A program made the position numbers and the translations under genes. Below the pieces are notes generated by a model. It had not been told where the DNA came from. It did not search any database and saw only the letters and a list, made by a program, of their open reading frames with translations. Positions 49,557 to 57,938 of a DNA stretch of 64,000 nucleotides are shown piece after piece. Each line of letters starts with the position of its first letter. The first letter of the stretch is position 1. This stretch comes from JACVRM01 sp963755085 (lineage in GTDB: Bacteria > Actinomycetota > Thermoleophilia > Gaiellales > Gaiellaceae): positions 1-64,000 of the forward strand of contig CAVWIN010000002.1 in the NCBI GenBank assembly GCA_963755085.1, given 5' to 3'.

Positions 49557-51767
49557 GTGCTGGTCCCGCCTGTGCGGGCCGATGCGATACCGCGGACCCG
49601 CCTCGCTCCCTTGCAGGAGGTCGTGCAGCGCAGCCGGGTGGTGCTGGTCTCGGCTCCGGCCGGTTACGGGAAATCGACTCTCGTGGCGCAGTGGAGCGAG
49701 CTGGATCCGAGGGTCAGCGGCTGGTTGCAGCTCGCACACGGCGACAACGATCCCGTGGCGCTGCTCGCCCACGTTGCGGCGGCGCTCGAGCGCACCGGCC
49801 CGGTCCGCGGTGACCTTCTCGAGGAGTTGTCACGAAGGACGCCGAGGATCGCCGACGTCGCCCTTCCTCTTCTGGCTGCCGACCTCGGCGAGCGTGACCC
49901 GTTCGTGTTGGTACTGGACGACGTTCACCTCGTCACGGCCAGGTTGAGCCGCACGATTCTCGCGTTCCTTGCCGAACAGGCGCCATCCGGGTCTCAGCTG
50001 GTGCTGGTCGGGCGTGGCGATCGGGGGCTGCGGCTCGGCCGCATCCGCGCACGTGGCGACCTGGTCGAGGTCGGGGCCGCGCTCCTCGCTCTCGACACCG
50101 AGGAGACGCGAGCCGTTGCCGCCCGCGGTGGTCTGACGCTGTCGGAGGAGGCGGCCGAGGCTCTGCGTGACCGGACGGAGGGGTGGGCTGCCGCGGTCGC
50201 GCTGGCAACGCTCTCGTTGCGAGACCGCGACGATGCCGCCACGAGGGCTGCCGGTCTGACCGGCAATCAGCGGCAGATCGCTGACTACCTCCTGGAAGAG
50301 GTGATGGAGCGCCAGCCGCGCAAACTCAAGACGTTCCTGCTTGGTACGTCGATCCTCGACCGGATGACGCCGCCCCTGTGCGATGCGGTGCTCGGCACGG
50401 ACGATGCGACCGATTCGCTCGAGGTCCTCGCGCGCTCGAATGCATTCGTCGTCCCGCTCGACGATCGCGGCGAGTGGTACCGCTACCACCACCTGTTCAG
50501 CGACCTCCTCCGAGTGGAGCTCAACCGCCGCCATCCGGAATTGCTCACGGCGTACCTAAAGCGGGCAGCGGATTGGTGCGAGCTGCACGGAAGCCCTGAC
50601 GAGGCGTTCGCCTACGCGCACGAGAGCGGCGATCTCGCGCAGGCCGGCAGGATCGCGCACGGGCACTGGGACGAGCTCGCAGGTCGCGGGCGAATCGAAA
50701 CCTTGAGGCTCTGGCTCGACCGCTGCACCGACGAGGAGATCGAATCGGACGCCCAGTTGTCGATCCCCGCAGCCTGGGCGTCCGTGCTCCTCGGCGATCC
50801 GGTGCGCGCGAGGCGCTTCGTCGCTGCGGCCGAGCGGACGCAGCTCGATGTGGCATCCGCCGACGGGGCGACGTCGCTTCGTTCGGCACTCGCGAACGTC
50901 CGAACTGCCGTCGCTCCCGACGGAATCCACGGGATGCTGCGTGACGCCGAGTTCGTCTACGCCGCGGAGAAGCACGATGGCACACGTCGGCTTCTCAGCG
51001 CCTGTCGCGCTCTGGGGACGGCGAACGTACTCCTGGGCCGACCGCAAGAAGCGATCGACGTGTTCGGCGAGGCACTCGCTCTGTCAAGCCACCGGCCAGA
51101 GCTCACGCACGTGCGGCTCTATTGCCTCAGTTACATGGCCTTCGCGGCCACGGAGATAGGCGATCGGCGAAATGCACAGAGATGGGCGTTCGAGGCGCTC
51201 CGGCTGGTCGAGGACGCGCGTCTCTACGAGGCAGCCCAGAGCGCCATCGCCTACGCGGCAGGAGCGCTAGCGCACCAGCAGCGCGGTGACCACACGGAGG
51301 CCGCGCGCCAGCTCGAGAACGTTCGGCGGGTCCGCTCGTTGCTCCACGGGGTCCCGTGGCTCGAAGCCGATTGCGCGCTGCGCTCCGGCCATATCAGCCT
51401 GAACCTCGGCGACCTCGCCGGCGCTCTCGAGTTCGCACGCGTTGCGAGCGACGCACTCCAGGGCTACCCCGACGCCGGAACGCTTCCCGCCCGGCTACAG
51501 CAGTTCGAAGGGCGGATCACGCGAGGGAAGGCCTACGAGCTCACGCCGGCCGAGCTCCGGCTCATCGGTTTCCTGCCGACGCATCTCTCGCTCCAGGAGA
51601 TCGCCGATCGTCTGTACCTCTCACGCCCTACGGTCAAGACTCAGGTCGCGTCGATTTACAACAAGCTCGGGGTCAAGACCAGGTCCGAGGCCGTCGACCT
51701 CGTCGAGCAGTCCGGCCTCGGAGCGGTCGACGGGCGGCTCACGATTCCCGATCCGGATTCCGACTGA
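49557..51767 (+). CDS. MalT-like LuxR-family ATPase regulator
   Basis: 736 residues. N-terminal STAND ATPase with Walker A SAPAGYGKSTLVAQW (about 33-47) and Walker B FVLVLDDVHLV (about 120), a winged-helix/linker with DRGEWYRYHHLFSDLLR, a TPR-like middle (about 330-640), and a C-terminal LuxR HTH (LTPAELRLIGFLPTHLSLQEIADRLYLSRPTVKTQVASIYNKLG). STAND regulators oligomerise on ligand plus ATP and activate transcription. GTG start; an upstream in-frame start is possible. Flanked on both sides by matching palindromes. Confidence 0.88.
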   Translation: MLVPPVRADAIPRTRLAPLQEVVQRSRVVLVSAPAGYGKSTLVAQWSELDPRVSGWLQLAHGDNDPVALLAHVAAALERTGPVRGDLLEELSRRTPRIADVALPLLAADLGERDPFVLVLDDVHLVTARLSRTILAFLAEQAPSGSQLVLVGRGDRGLRLGRIRARGDLVEVGAALLALDTEETRAVAARGGLTLSEEAAEALRDRTEGWAAAVALATLSLRDRDDAATRAAGLTGNQRQIADYLLEEVMERQPRKLKTFLLGTSILDRMTPPLCDAVLGTDDATDSLEVLARSNAFVVPLDDRGEWYRYHHLFSDLLRVELNRRHPELLTAYLKRAADWCELHGSPDEAFAYAHESGDLAQAGRIAHGHWDELAGRGRIETLRLWLDRCTDEEIESDAQLSIPAAWASVLLGDPVRARRFVAAAERTQLDVASADGATSLRSALANVRTAVAPDGIHGMLRDAEFVYAAEKHDGTRRLLSACRALGTANVLLGRPQEAIDVFGEALALSSHRPELTHVRLYCLSYMAFAATEIGDRRNAQRWAFEALRLVEDARLYEAAQSAIAYAAGALAHQQRGDHTEAARQLENVRRVRSLLHGVPWLEADCALRSGHISLNLGDLAGALEFARVASDALQGYPDAGTLPARLQQFEGRITRGKAYELTPAELRLIGFLPTHLSLQEIADRLYLSRPTVKTQVASIYNKLGVKTRSEAVDLVEQSGLGAVDGRLTIPDPDSD

Positions 51768-51812
51768 GCTCGCCGTCCCGTGCGGGCGGCAGCGCGGGTG
51801 AGGGTCGGCGAT

Positions 51813-51831
51813 ATCGGCCATTGTGGCCGAT
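51813..51831. promoter_or_regulatory. Palindromic operator-like site (copy 2)
   Basis: Perfect arms ATCGGCCA and TGGCCGAT around TTG. Lies 46 bases after the large regulator's stop and about 170 bases before the DUF2252 start. Same site as at 49267. Confidence 0.6.
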
Positions 51832-52002
51832 GACGGGTCGATCGTCTCCGTCGTAGCGTTGCGGCCGGGCCGCCGTGGAGCAGGTGCCGACTCCCTCGAT
51901 ACGTGCCTCTTGGTCGGCCAGCGGAGGCCAGTACGACTTGACACCTATCGACGAGCCCGACCGTTGCCCCGACATCCTCGGTCAGCACGAGAGGAGCACC
52001 GA

Positions 52003-53691
52003 ATGACTGACGCCGATCACACCAGCGACACCGCGGACGCGGCCGGCGCCTGGCTCCGCCGTCCTCGCGATCCGGAACGGCCCGAGCACGCAGCTCCCCA
52101 AGGCGACGAGGCCGTTCTTCCAGCTGCGGTTGAGGAATTGCCGCCGGAAGCCGAGCCCGCTCCACCCGAGCCGACGGCGCCGACGGCGCCCAGCCCTGTC
52201 GCCGAGAAGCCTGCGCCCAAGCGGCGGCCGCGATCGCCGAAGCAGCGCGCAGCGAAGACCAGCGCTCCACGAGGCGGCCGGCCCTCCAGGGCGAAGGTCG
52301 TGCCGCACCTCACGCCGGCCGAGCGGGCCGCGCAGGGCAAGGCTGCACGGGCCGAGATCGGGCGCTCGGTCCACGGCGAATGGTCTTCGCCGGCGAACCG
52401 GCGCGACCCGGTCGACCTGCTCGAGGCGCAAGCCGGCACGCGCGTGCAGGAGCTCGTCCCGATTCGGTACGGGCGCATGCTCGTTTCACCGTTCACGTTC
52501 TTCCGCGGCGCCGCCTCCGTGATGGCGTCGGATCTCTCGGTTCTCCCGAGGACGGGACTGCAGGTCCAGCTCTGCGGAGACGCGCACCTCTCCAACTTCG
52601 GCGTGTACGCCGCCTCCGACCGGCGGCTCGTCTTCGACATCAACGACTTCGACGAGACCCTGCCGGGCCCGTTCGAGTGGGACCTGAAGCGACTCGTGGC
52701 GAGCTTCGCGATCGCAGGCCGGGACCGGGGCTTCGACGCCAGGCAGCGAGAGGCGATCAACCGTGCGGTTGCCCGCGCGTACCGGATGGCGATGACGGAC
52801 TTTGCGGGCATGGGCACCCTCGCGATGTGGTACGCGCGAATCGACGTGGATGAGGTCGTCCAGCTGGTCGAGCAGCAGTCGAGCAAGAAGCAGGCCGTGC
52901 GGATCGACCGTAACGTCGCGAAGGCTCGGACAAAGGACAGCCTTGCCGCGTTCGCGAAGCTGACGCACCTTGTAGACGGCGAACCACGGATCGCCACCGA
53001 TCCGCCGCTCATCGTTCCGGTCGAAGATCTCGTGGAGCCGGGCTCCAGCGGCGGGCTCGAGGAGTTTCTCCACGATCTCGTCCGCTCGTACCGGCTGACC
53101 TTGCCGGGCGCACGCCGGCGGCTGCTCGAGCGCTTCCGCTACGTCCATGCGGCGCGGAAGGTCGTCGGCGTCGGCAGCGTCGGCACCCGCGCCTGGATCG
53201 TGCTCATGGCCGGCCGCGACGAGGGCGATCCCCTCTTCCTCCAGGCGAAGCAGGCAGAGGCATCGGTGCTCGAGCCGTTCCTCGGCAAGAGCGCCTTCTC
53301 CCATCACGGCCGGCGCGTCGTCGAGGGTCAGCAGCTGACCCAGGCCGCGAGCGACATCATGCTCGGCTGGCTTCGCACCGCCGACGTCGAGGGCGTGGAC
53401 CGGGACTTCTACATCCGCCAGCTCTGGGACTCGAAGGGATCAGCGGTCATCGAGACGATGAACCCGAAGATGATGAGGACGTACGCGAAGGTTTGCGGCT
53501 GGGCGCTCGCCAAGAGCCACGCGCGCTCCGGGGATGCGATTGCGATCGCGAGCTACCTCGGAAGCAGCGACGCGCTCGACAGGGCACTTTCCGCGTTCGC
53601 CGAGAGCTACGCGGAGCAGAACGACCTCGACTACGAGGCGCTCAAGAAAGCAGCGGCATCCGGCCGCGTGAAAGCCGAGATAGGCGTCTGA
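52003..53691 (+). CDS. DUF2252 protein
   Basis: 562 residues. A Pro/Ala/Arg-rich, low-complexity N-terminus (1-95) precedes a DUF2252 domain (about 115-555) with the kinase-like motifs QLCGDAHLSNFG (a brace-like HxxN), FDINDFDETLPGPFEWDLKRL, RKVVGVGSVGTRAW and SAFSHHGRRVVEGQQ. The fold is related to aminoglycoside/HipA-type kinases; substrates are unknown. GAGAGGAGCACC precedes the ATG. Palindrome copy 2 in its promoter region suggests control by the neighbouring LuxR regulators. Confidence 0.85.
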   Translation: MTDADHTSDTADAAGAWLRRPRDPERPEHAAPQGDEAVLPAAVEELPPEAEPAPPEPTAPTAPSPVAEKPAPKRRPRSPKQRAAKTSAPRGGRPSRAKVVPHLTPAERAAQGKAARAEIGRSVHGEWSSPANRRDPVDLLEAQAGTRVQELVPIRYGRMLVSPFTFFRGAASVMASDLSVLPRTGLQVQLCGDAHLSNFGVYAASDRRLVFDINDFDETLPGPFEWDLKRLVASFAIAGRDRGFDARQREAINRAVARAYRMAMTDFAGMGTLAMWYARIDVDEVVQLVEQQSSKKQAVRIDRNVAKARTKDSLAAFAKLTHLVDGEPRIATDPPLIVPVEDLVEPGSSGGLEEFLHDLVRSYRLTLPGARRRLLERFRYVHAARKVVGVGSVGTRAWIVLMAGRDEGDPLFLQAKQAEASVLEPFLGKSAFSHHGRRVVEGQQLTQAASDIMLGWLRTADVEGVDRDFYIRQLWDSKGSAVIETMNPKMMRTYAKVCGWALAKSHARSGDAIAIASYLGSSDALDRALSAFAESYAEQNDLDYEALKKAAASGRVKAEIGV

Positions 53692-53769
53692 CGTGCTCGA
53701 GGTGAGGGGCGTGAGTCGGAATAGCCTCGGCGAGCGCCCGCGGGCGATGCCGCCAACAGGGTCTCCGTC

Positions 53770-55407
53770 GTGACGGTTGCGTCGACCGCGTCTTCCGCCG
53801 CTGCGAAGGCTTCGAGTCTGGTTCTGCTCACGTTGGCGTCAGCGCAGTTCGTCATGGCCCTGGATATGACGGTGATGAACACCGCGATCGCGACAGTCGC
53901 GAGGGACGTCGGGACCGATGTGACCGGGATCCAGCTGGCGATCACGCTGTACACGCTGGTCATGGCGTCTTTCATGATCACCGGCGGGAGGGTCGGGGAG
54001 ATCATCGGCCGGAAGCGTGCGTTCACGATCGGATGCGTCGTCTACGCGTCTGGGTCGCTGACGACGGCGCTGTCTCACAGCCTGACCGTGTTGATCATCG
54101 GTTGGTCGTTCCTCGAGGGCTTCGGCGCGGTGTTGATCTTTCCGGCCATTGTCGCGCTGGTGGCCTCGAACTTCGGAAAACCGGACCGGCCGCGCGCGTA
54201 CGGGCTCGTGGCTGCTGCAGGCGCGATGGCCGCCGCGGTGGGGCCGGTGATCGGCGGCTTCTTCACGACCTATGCCTCGTGGCGGTGGGTGTTCGTCAGC
54301 GAGGTGCTGATCGTGATCGTGATCCTCGCCCTGGCACGCCGGGTGAACGACACACCGCCCGAGAAGGGCGCCAGGCTCGACCTGGCCGGCACCGGGCTGT
54401 CGGCGGCCGGCCTCGGGCTGATCGTGATCGGCATCCTCAAGTCGGGTGCCTGGGGGTTCGTGCGCCCCAAGCCGGGTGCTCCCGAGTGGCTGGGGCTCTC
54501 GCCGGTGATCTGGCTCGTGCTCGCAGGCGGTGTGGTGCTGGGCCTGTTCATCGCCTGGGAGAACCGGCGTATCGCGCGCGGCCAGGCTGCGCTGATCGAT
54601 CCGAAGATGCTGCGCAACATCCAGCTGCGCGACGGCGTCACCTCGTTCTTCTTTCTGTTCCTGGTGCAGGCCGGGATCTTCTTTGTCGTGCCGCTGTTCC
54701 TGTCGGTCGCGCTCGGTCTGTCGGCGGTCGCGACGGGCATGCATCTGCTGCCGCTGTCGCTGATGTTGCTGCTCTTCGCTGCCGGGGTTCCCAAGGTGTT
54801 CCCGAACGCCAACCCGCGGCGGGTCATCCGCCTCGGCTTCATGGCTATGTTCGGGGGGCTCGTGCTCCTGCTTGCCTTGCTCGACTACGGCGCCGGAGCG
54901 GAGATCGTCACCTGGCCGTTGCTGCTCGCGGGTGCCGGGATCGGCTCGATCGCCTCCCAGCTGGGGGCCGTGACCGTGTCGGCGGTGCCCGACGAGCAGA
55001 GCGGCGAGGTGGGCGGAATCCAGAACACCGGGACACAGCTGGGCGCGTCGATCGGCACCGCGCTGGCGGGCGCTGTGCTCATCTCCGCGCTGACCGCCTC
55101 GTTCCTCGCCGGTGTCCAGAACAACCCGGCCGTCCCGGACCGCGTGGCCGCCAAGGCTCAGACCAACCTCGCGGGCGGCGTCCCGTTCATCTCTGACACC
55201 GACCTGAAGGCCGCCCTTTCCGACGCGCACGTTCCGCGGAGGACAGCCGACGCGATCGTGCAGACAAACGAGCAGAGCCGGATCGACGGGCTGCGTGTCG
55301 CCGTCTCGATCCTCGCACTCTTCGCGCTCGTCGCCCTGTTGTTCACGCGAGGCATCCCAACGGTCCAACCCGGCGCCCAAACCAAGCCAAGCTCAGCGCC
55401 GACATAG
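53770..55407 (+). CDS. MFS drug efflux transporter, DHA2 (EmrB/QacA) family
   Basis: 545 residues with about 14 membrane helices. Motif D1 near the start reads ALDMTVMNTAIATVARDVG, motif A GGRVGEIIGRKRAF, and motif C is in MAAAVGPVIGGFF. These are DHA2 hallmarks: proton-driven multidrug export. GTG start; codes on the same strand 78 bases after DUF2252. Confidence 0.88.
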   Translation: MTVASTASSAAAKASSLVLLTLASAQFVMALDMTVMNTAIATVARDVGTDVTGIQLAITLYTLVMASFMITGGRVGEIIGRKRAFTIGCVVYASGSLTTALSHSLTVLIIGWSFLEGFGAVLIFPAIVALVASNFGKPDRPRAYGLVAAAGAMAAAVGPVIGGFFTTYASWRWVFVSEVLIVIVILALARRVNDTPPEKGARLDLAGTGLSAAGLGLIVIGILKSGAWGFVRPKPGAPEWLGLSPVIWLVLAGGVVLGLFIAWENRRIARGQAALIDPKMLRNIQLRDGVTSFFFLFLVQAGIFFVVPLFLSVALGLSAVATGMHLLPLSLMLLLFAAGVPKVFPNANPRRVIRLGFMAMFGGLVLLLALLDYGAGAEIVTWPLLLAGAGIGSIASQLGAVTVSAVPDEQSGEVGGIQNTGTQLGASIGTALAGAVLISALTASFLAGVQNNPAVPDRVAAKAQTNLAGGVPFISDTDLKAALSDAHVPRRTADAIVQTNEQSRIDGLRVAVSILALFALVALLFTRGIPTVQPGAQTKPSSAPT

Positions 55408-55539
55408 CCTGGACGCCCCGGTTCGGTGGACACGCAGGTCCCGGGCGGAGCAACGTCGATAGCGCCGCGCCACCACGGGCGGCACGAGGCACACGCCGCG
55501 GCCCCGCCGCGACCAGGGTCAGGATGGCCGGGACGTGTC

Positions 55540-56259
55540 TCAGGCTGGCGTCGGCGGGGCCGGGGTGCGGTCGCCGCGCACACGCAGGAGCGCCAGGATC
55601 GCGATCGCGAGGTATCCGAACACGGCGACCTTCGGGGCGATCAGGGCGAGTGCGATGACGGCGGCGTAGAAGCCGAGGTTCGGCGTGGCTGCGCGGGCGA
55701 TCGTGGCGATCTCGTCCTCGCTGACCTCTGGTCGCAGCACGCGGCGGTCGCGTGCGATGGTTGTCCAGAAGAGCCAGAGGACGAGTGAGATGACGAACAG
55801 GATGGCGCCGTAGAAGATGACCGCGGCGCGCGCCGCGTCGACGTTATGGATCGCCTCCGCCATCAGCTTCGTCGGGAAGGGCAGGAACGACACCAGCATG
55901 AGCAGCAGCAGGTTGACGACCATCAACTGCCTGTTCGCGTACTGCACACGCCGGAGGATTCCGTGGTGGACGAGCCAGATCCCCCCGATCGTGAGGAAGC
56001 TCGTCGCGTAGGCCAGGTAGGACGGCCACTGGTCGGCGATCCCACGCCACAAATTGTCGAAGGAGGATTCGGGCACGTTGATCTCGAGGATGAGCAGGGT
56101 GATCGCGATCGCGAAGACCCCGTCGCTGAACGCCTCCAGCCGGCCGGTGCCCCAGAGGTCATCCACGCCGTCGTCCCCCGTCCGTCTGCATTCGACGTCC
56201 GGCAGCATCGAATCGACGAGCGGCCGTTGCGTCATCCTCACCGGGTGATTCACCGCCAC
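55540..56259 (-). CDS. TMEM175-family (DUF1211) putative potassium channel
   Basis: 239 residues, about six helices. Helix 1 carries RLEAFSDGVFAIAITLLILEI, the FSD signature of TMEM175 channels, and helix 4 to 6 follow after LVHHGILRRVQYANRQLMVVN. Bacterial members form K+-permeable tetramers. Start is GTG at 56259 or ATG at 56235. Confidence 0.85.
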   Translation of the reverse strand: MAVNHPVRMTQRPLVDSMLPDVECRRTGDDGVDDLWGTGRLEAFSDGVFAIAITLLILEINVPESSFDNLWRGIADQWPSYLAYATSFLTIGGIWLVHHGILRRVQYANRQLMVVNLLLLMLVSFLPFPTKLMAEAIHNVDAARAAVIFYGAILFVISLVLWLFWTTIARDRRVLRPEVSEDEIATIARAATPNLGFYAAVIALALIAPKVAVFGYLAIAILALLRVRGDRTPAPPTPA

Positions 56260-56672
56260 CGCTCTGCAGCGACGATCACGCGGCCCCGCGCCGCGGCGAG
56301 CTGCGGGCCTGTTCGCGCTGGCGGAGGATTCGGAGACGCAGCTCGACTCCTACCTCGACGACGCCGAGGTGCTCGTCGCCGTCGCATGCGTCCGGCGGCT
56401 TGTAGGCCTTCACCGTGGTTTCGCGCGTGCCGAGCTTCTGCGCCTCGGCCACTCTTTCGCGGGCAGTTGGCCGGATGTTACGCGCGTCGGCTCATCGTCC
56501 TCGAGGGCGGCGGCGCCCTATACCCGACGGAGCAAACGACTGTCGGCTGCGCGTACGGATGCGCGTACGGGCTTGCTTCCGCTCGTTGCAGTTCGTTACC
56601 GGGGACTCCCGTACGCGCAGGCCTGATTTGCAGGCAGTTTCAATTCGTTGCGTCTTGTTGCAGCTTGTTGTG
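56260..56672. other. Gene-free region left of the tRNA-Pro scar
   Basis: No supported gene. Its right part contains the TTGCAG repeats listed separately. Short frames here are unrecognisable. Confidence 0.5.
56583..56670 (+). repeat. Degenerate TTGCAG/TTCGTT direct repeats beside tRNA-Pro scar
   Basis: TTGCAG occurs at about 56586, 56629 and 56659, each followed by a TT(C/G)GTT-type stretch, ending at the tRNA 3' half. The layout resembles integrase arm-type or excisionase sites next to an attachment core. Confidence 0.45.
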
Positions 56673-56711
56673 TGGGACAAGAGGTCCCCGGTTCGAATCC
56701 GGGCGCCCCGA
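56673..56711 (+). repeat. 3' half of tRNA-Pro, attachment-site-like scar
   Basis: Starts in the anticodon loop with TGGGACAAG, then GAGGTC, T-arm CCCGG-TTCGAAT-CCGGG, acceptor 3' strand CGCCCCG and A. No 5' half upstream. The matching CGGGGCG acceptor start is characteristic of tRNA-Pro. A normal terminator follows, as if this were the native 3' end of the tRNA gene. Confidence 0.7.
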
Positions 56712-56716
56712 CTGAG

Positions 56717-56744
56717 AAAGCCCTCGTAGCAGGGCTTTTTCTTT
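56717..56744 (+). terminator. Rho-independent terminator after the tRNA-Pro scar
   Basis: AAAGCCCT pairs with AGGGCTTT around a 6-base loop and is followed by a T-run. Confidence 0.85.
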
Positions 56745-56958
56745 GGGCGATTGGAGCTGAGCGGCGCCGCGCGTACGGTGGTAGTACGAGCATCGACGGG
56801 TAGCCCGTTTCCGCGGTCGCACACTCGAACTCGACTGCCGGTTTTGGAGGTCCTGGAAGCCATCGCCAGGCACCGCACGCACACCGGACCCACCCGCTCA
56901 CGACTCCGCCTCGTCGCAGGTCTCCGGTCGTCCGAGCGTCGCGGGAAGATGACGTGAC

Positions 56959-57216
56959 ATGGCGAGTGCTACAAACGGCTACCGGCGGCTACACGGGCTG
57001 ACGATCGAGCAGCGGAACGCGGTCGAGTTGATCGTCTTGGGCGAAACCGACGCCTCCGTGGGCGAGCAGGTCGGTGAGCGGATTCGGGCACACGCCATTG
57101 CCAACGTGATCGCGTTCGAGAAGGACGGCAAGGTCCGGGTTCCGGGCGTGGCGCGGTGCATCGTGGGAACGAAACAGGACGCGAGCGGCGCGCGCCCACG
57201 CGACCCAAGGCGTTAG
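56959..57216 (+). CDS. Phage-type HTH fragment (uncertain)
   Basis: 85 residues. LTIEQRNAVELIVLGETDASVGEQVG resembles the start of phage terminase-small-subunit or insertion-element HTH proteins (LTPEQ.NAIDLL..GKTD.EVAE..G). The rest does not fit and the frame runs into the tRNA-Ser(GCT) fragment, so it is probably a truncated or hybrid ORF. Confidence 0.35.
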   Translation: MASATNGYRRLHGLTIEQRNAVELIVLGETDASVGEQVGERIRAHAIANVIAFEKDGKVRVPGVARCIVGTKQDASGARPRDPRR

Positions 57217-57249
57217 GTGGGTAATCCCTGCCTCGAGGATTCGAATTCC
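57207..57249 (+). repeat. Partial copy of tRNA-Ser(GCT) 3' portion
   Basis: AAGGCGTTAGGTGGG followed by TAATCCCTGCCTCGAGG and TTCGAAT matches 42910-42953 with one gap and two mismatches. The acceptor strand is lost. Same orientation as the complete gene. Confidence 0.75.
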
Positions 57250-57494
57250 GCGCGCTGGCCGCCAGAGGCCGCGGCGACGGCGCTCGAGGCGCGGCCGAAG
57301 ACCACGAAGAAGGCATCACCCTGGGTGTCGGACCCTCGATGCCCTCGTGGTCGGCAAAGGCGGCCCTGAGTCGGCGCCGATGCTCGTGCAGCGCCTCCCC
57401 CGTAGTCCTCGCCGAGCTCTTGCAGCAGCCGGGTCGACCCCTCGACGTCCGTGAACAACAACGTCACGACACCAGTCGGGAGATCACTCACCAC
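57250..57494 (-). pseudogene. Truncated class III adenylate cyclase-domain gene
   Basis: The N-terminus MVSDLPTGVVTLLFTDVEG, STRLLQELGEDYG is a clear cyclase-regulator start. Then two small indels (about 57400 and 57335) shift frames, leaving LHEHRRRLRAAFADHEGIE in one frame and DTQGDAFFVVFGRASSAVAAA in another. The gene is cut off at the tRNA-Ser(GCT) fragment. Confidence 0.7.
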
Positions 57495-57639
57495 GCCGCA
57501 CGATCCTGGAGCGACGCCGCTTCGCTGTCCAGCGGGCAGCCCGTGTCCGCGGCTGATACTCTCGTTCGTAAGTTAGGACGAGTTCGGGCGCTTATCGCCT
57601 CCTTACGCGTTCGTAATTAGCGGGAAGGAGGTGTGTTTT

Positions 57640-57846
57640 ATGGCAACTGGAACCGTCAAGTGGTTCAACGACGCCAAGGGCTTCGGGTTCATTACTCCCG
57701 AGGACGGCGGCAAGGATCTCTTCGTTCACTTCAGCAACCTGTCGGGCGAGGGCTTCAAGTCGCTCGCCGAGGGTGCGAAGGTCGAGTACGAGCCGGCCGA
57801 GTCCGACAAGGGGCCGGTGGCGACAAACGTCGTTACGGTCGGCTAG
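57640..57846 (+). CDS. cspA: Cold shock protein
   Basis: 68 residues, a single cold-shock domain with both RNA-binding motifs (KGFGFI and LFVHF) and the start GTVKWFNDAKGFGFITPEDG. ATG at 57640 with AAGGAGG nine bases upstream. The leader (57565-57639) contains two CGTTCGTAA copies. It acts as an RNA chaperone/antiterminator in the cytoplasm. Confidence 0.95.
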   Translation: MATGTVKWFNDAKGFGFITPEDGGKDLFVHFSNLSGEGFKSLAEGAKVEYEPAESDKGPVATNVVTVG

Positions 57847-57862
57847 TCCGGCCGTTCTGTAG

Positions 57863-57890
57863 GGGGCGCGCGCATCTGCGCGCGCCCCTT
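57863..57890 (+). terminator. Terminator of cspA
   Basis: Perfect 12-bp stem GGGGCGCGCGCA/TGCGCGCGCCCC with a 2-base loop, followed by TT. Confidence 0.75.
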
Positions 57891-57938
57891 CAACTCCGGC
57901 CGGGCCCGACGGCCTGACCGGTTGACGAAAGGGGCTGG

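Larger units (their letters stand above)
42873..57249. mobile_element. Putative third island between tRNA-Ser(GCT) and its degenerate 3' copy
   Basis: The complete tRNA-Ser(GCT) lies at the left with its 3' end pointing right; a partial copy of its 3' portion is at 57207-57249 in the same orientation. The interval holds sigma, LuxR, DUF2252, MFS and membrane-protein genes, plus the tRNA-Pro scar. The right copy lacks the acceptor end and has mismatches, and no integrase is seen, so this is weaker than the first island. Confidence 0.4.

Noticed and set aside
53839..55380. 513-codon minus-strand frame opposite the MFS pump
   Set aside because: His/Glu/Gln-rich shadow frame of a membrane protein gene.
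56492..56901. Minus-strand frames reading GAPGFEPGTS-like sequence
   Set aside because: This peptide arises from translating a tRNA T-arm; a known spurious ORF type.
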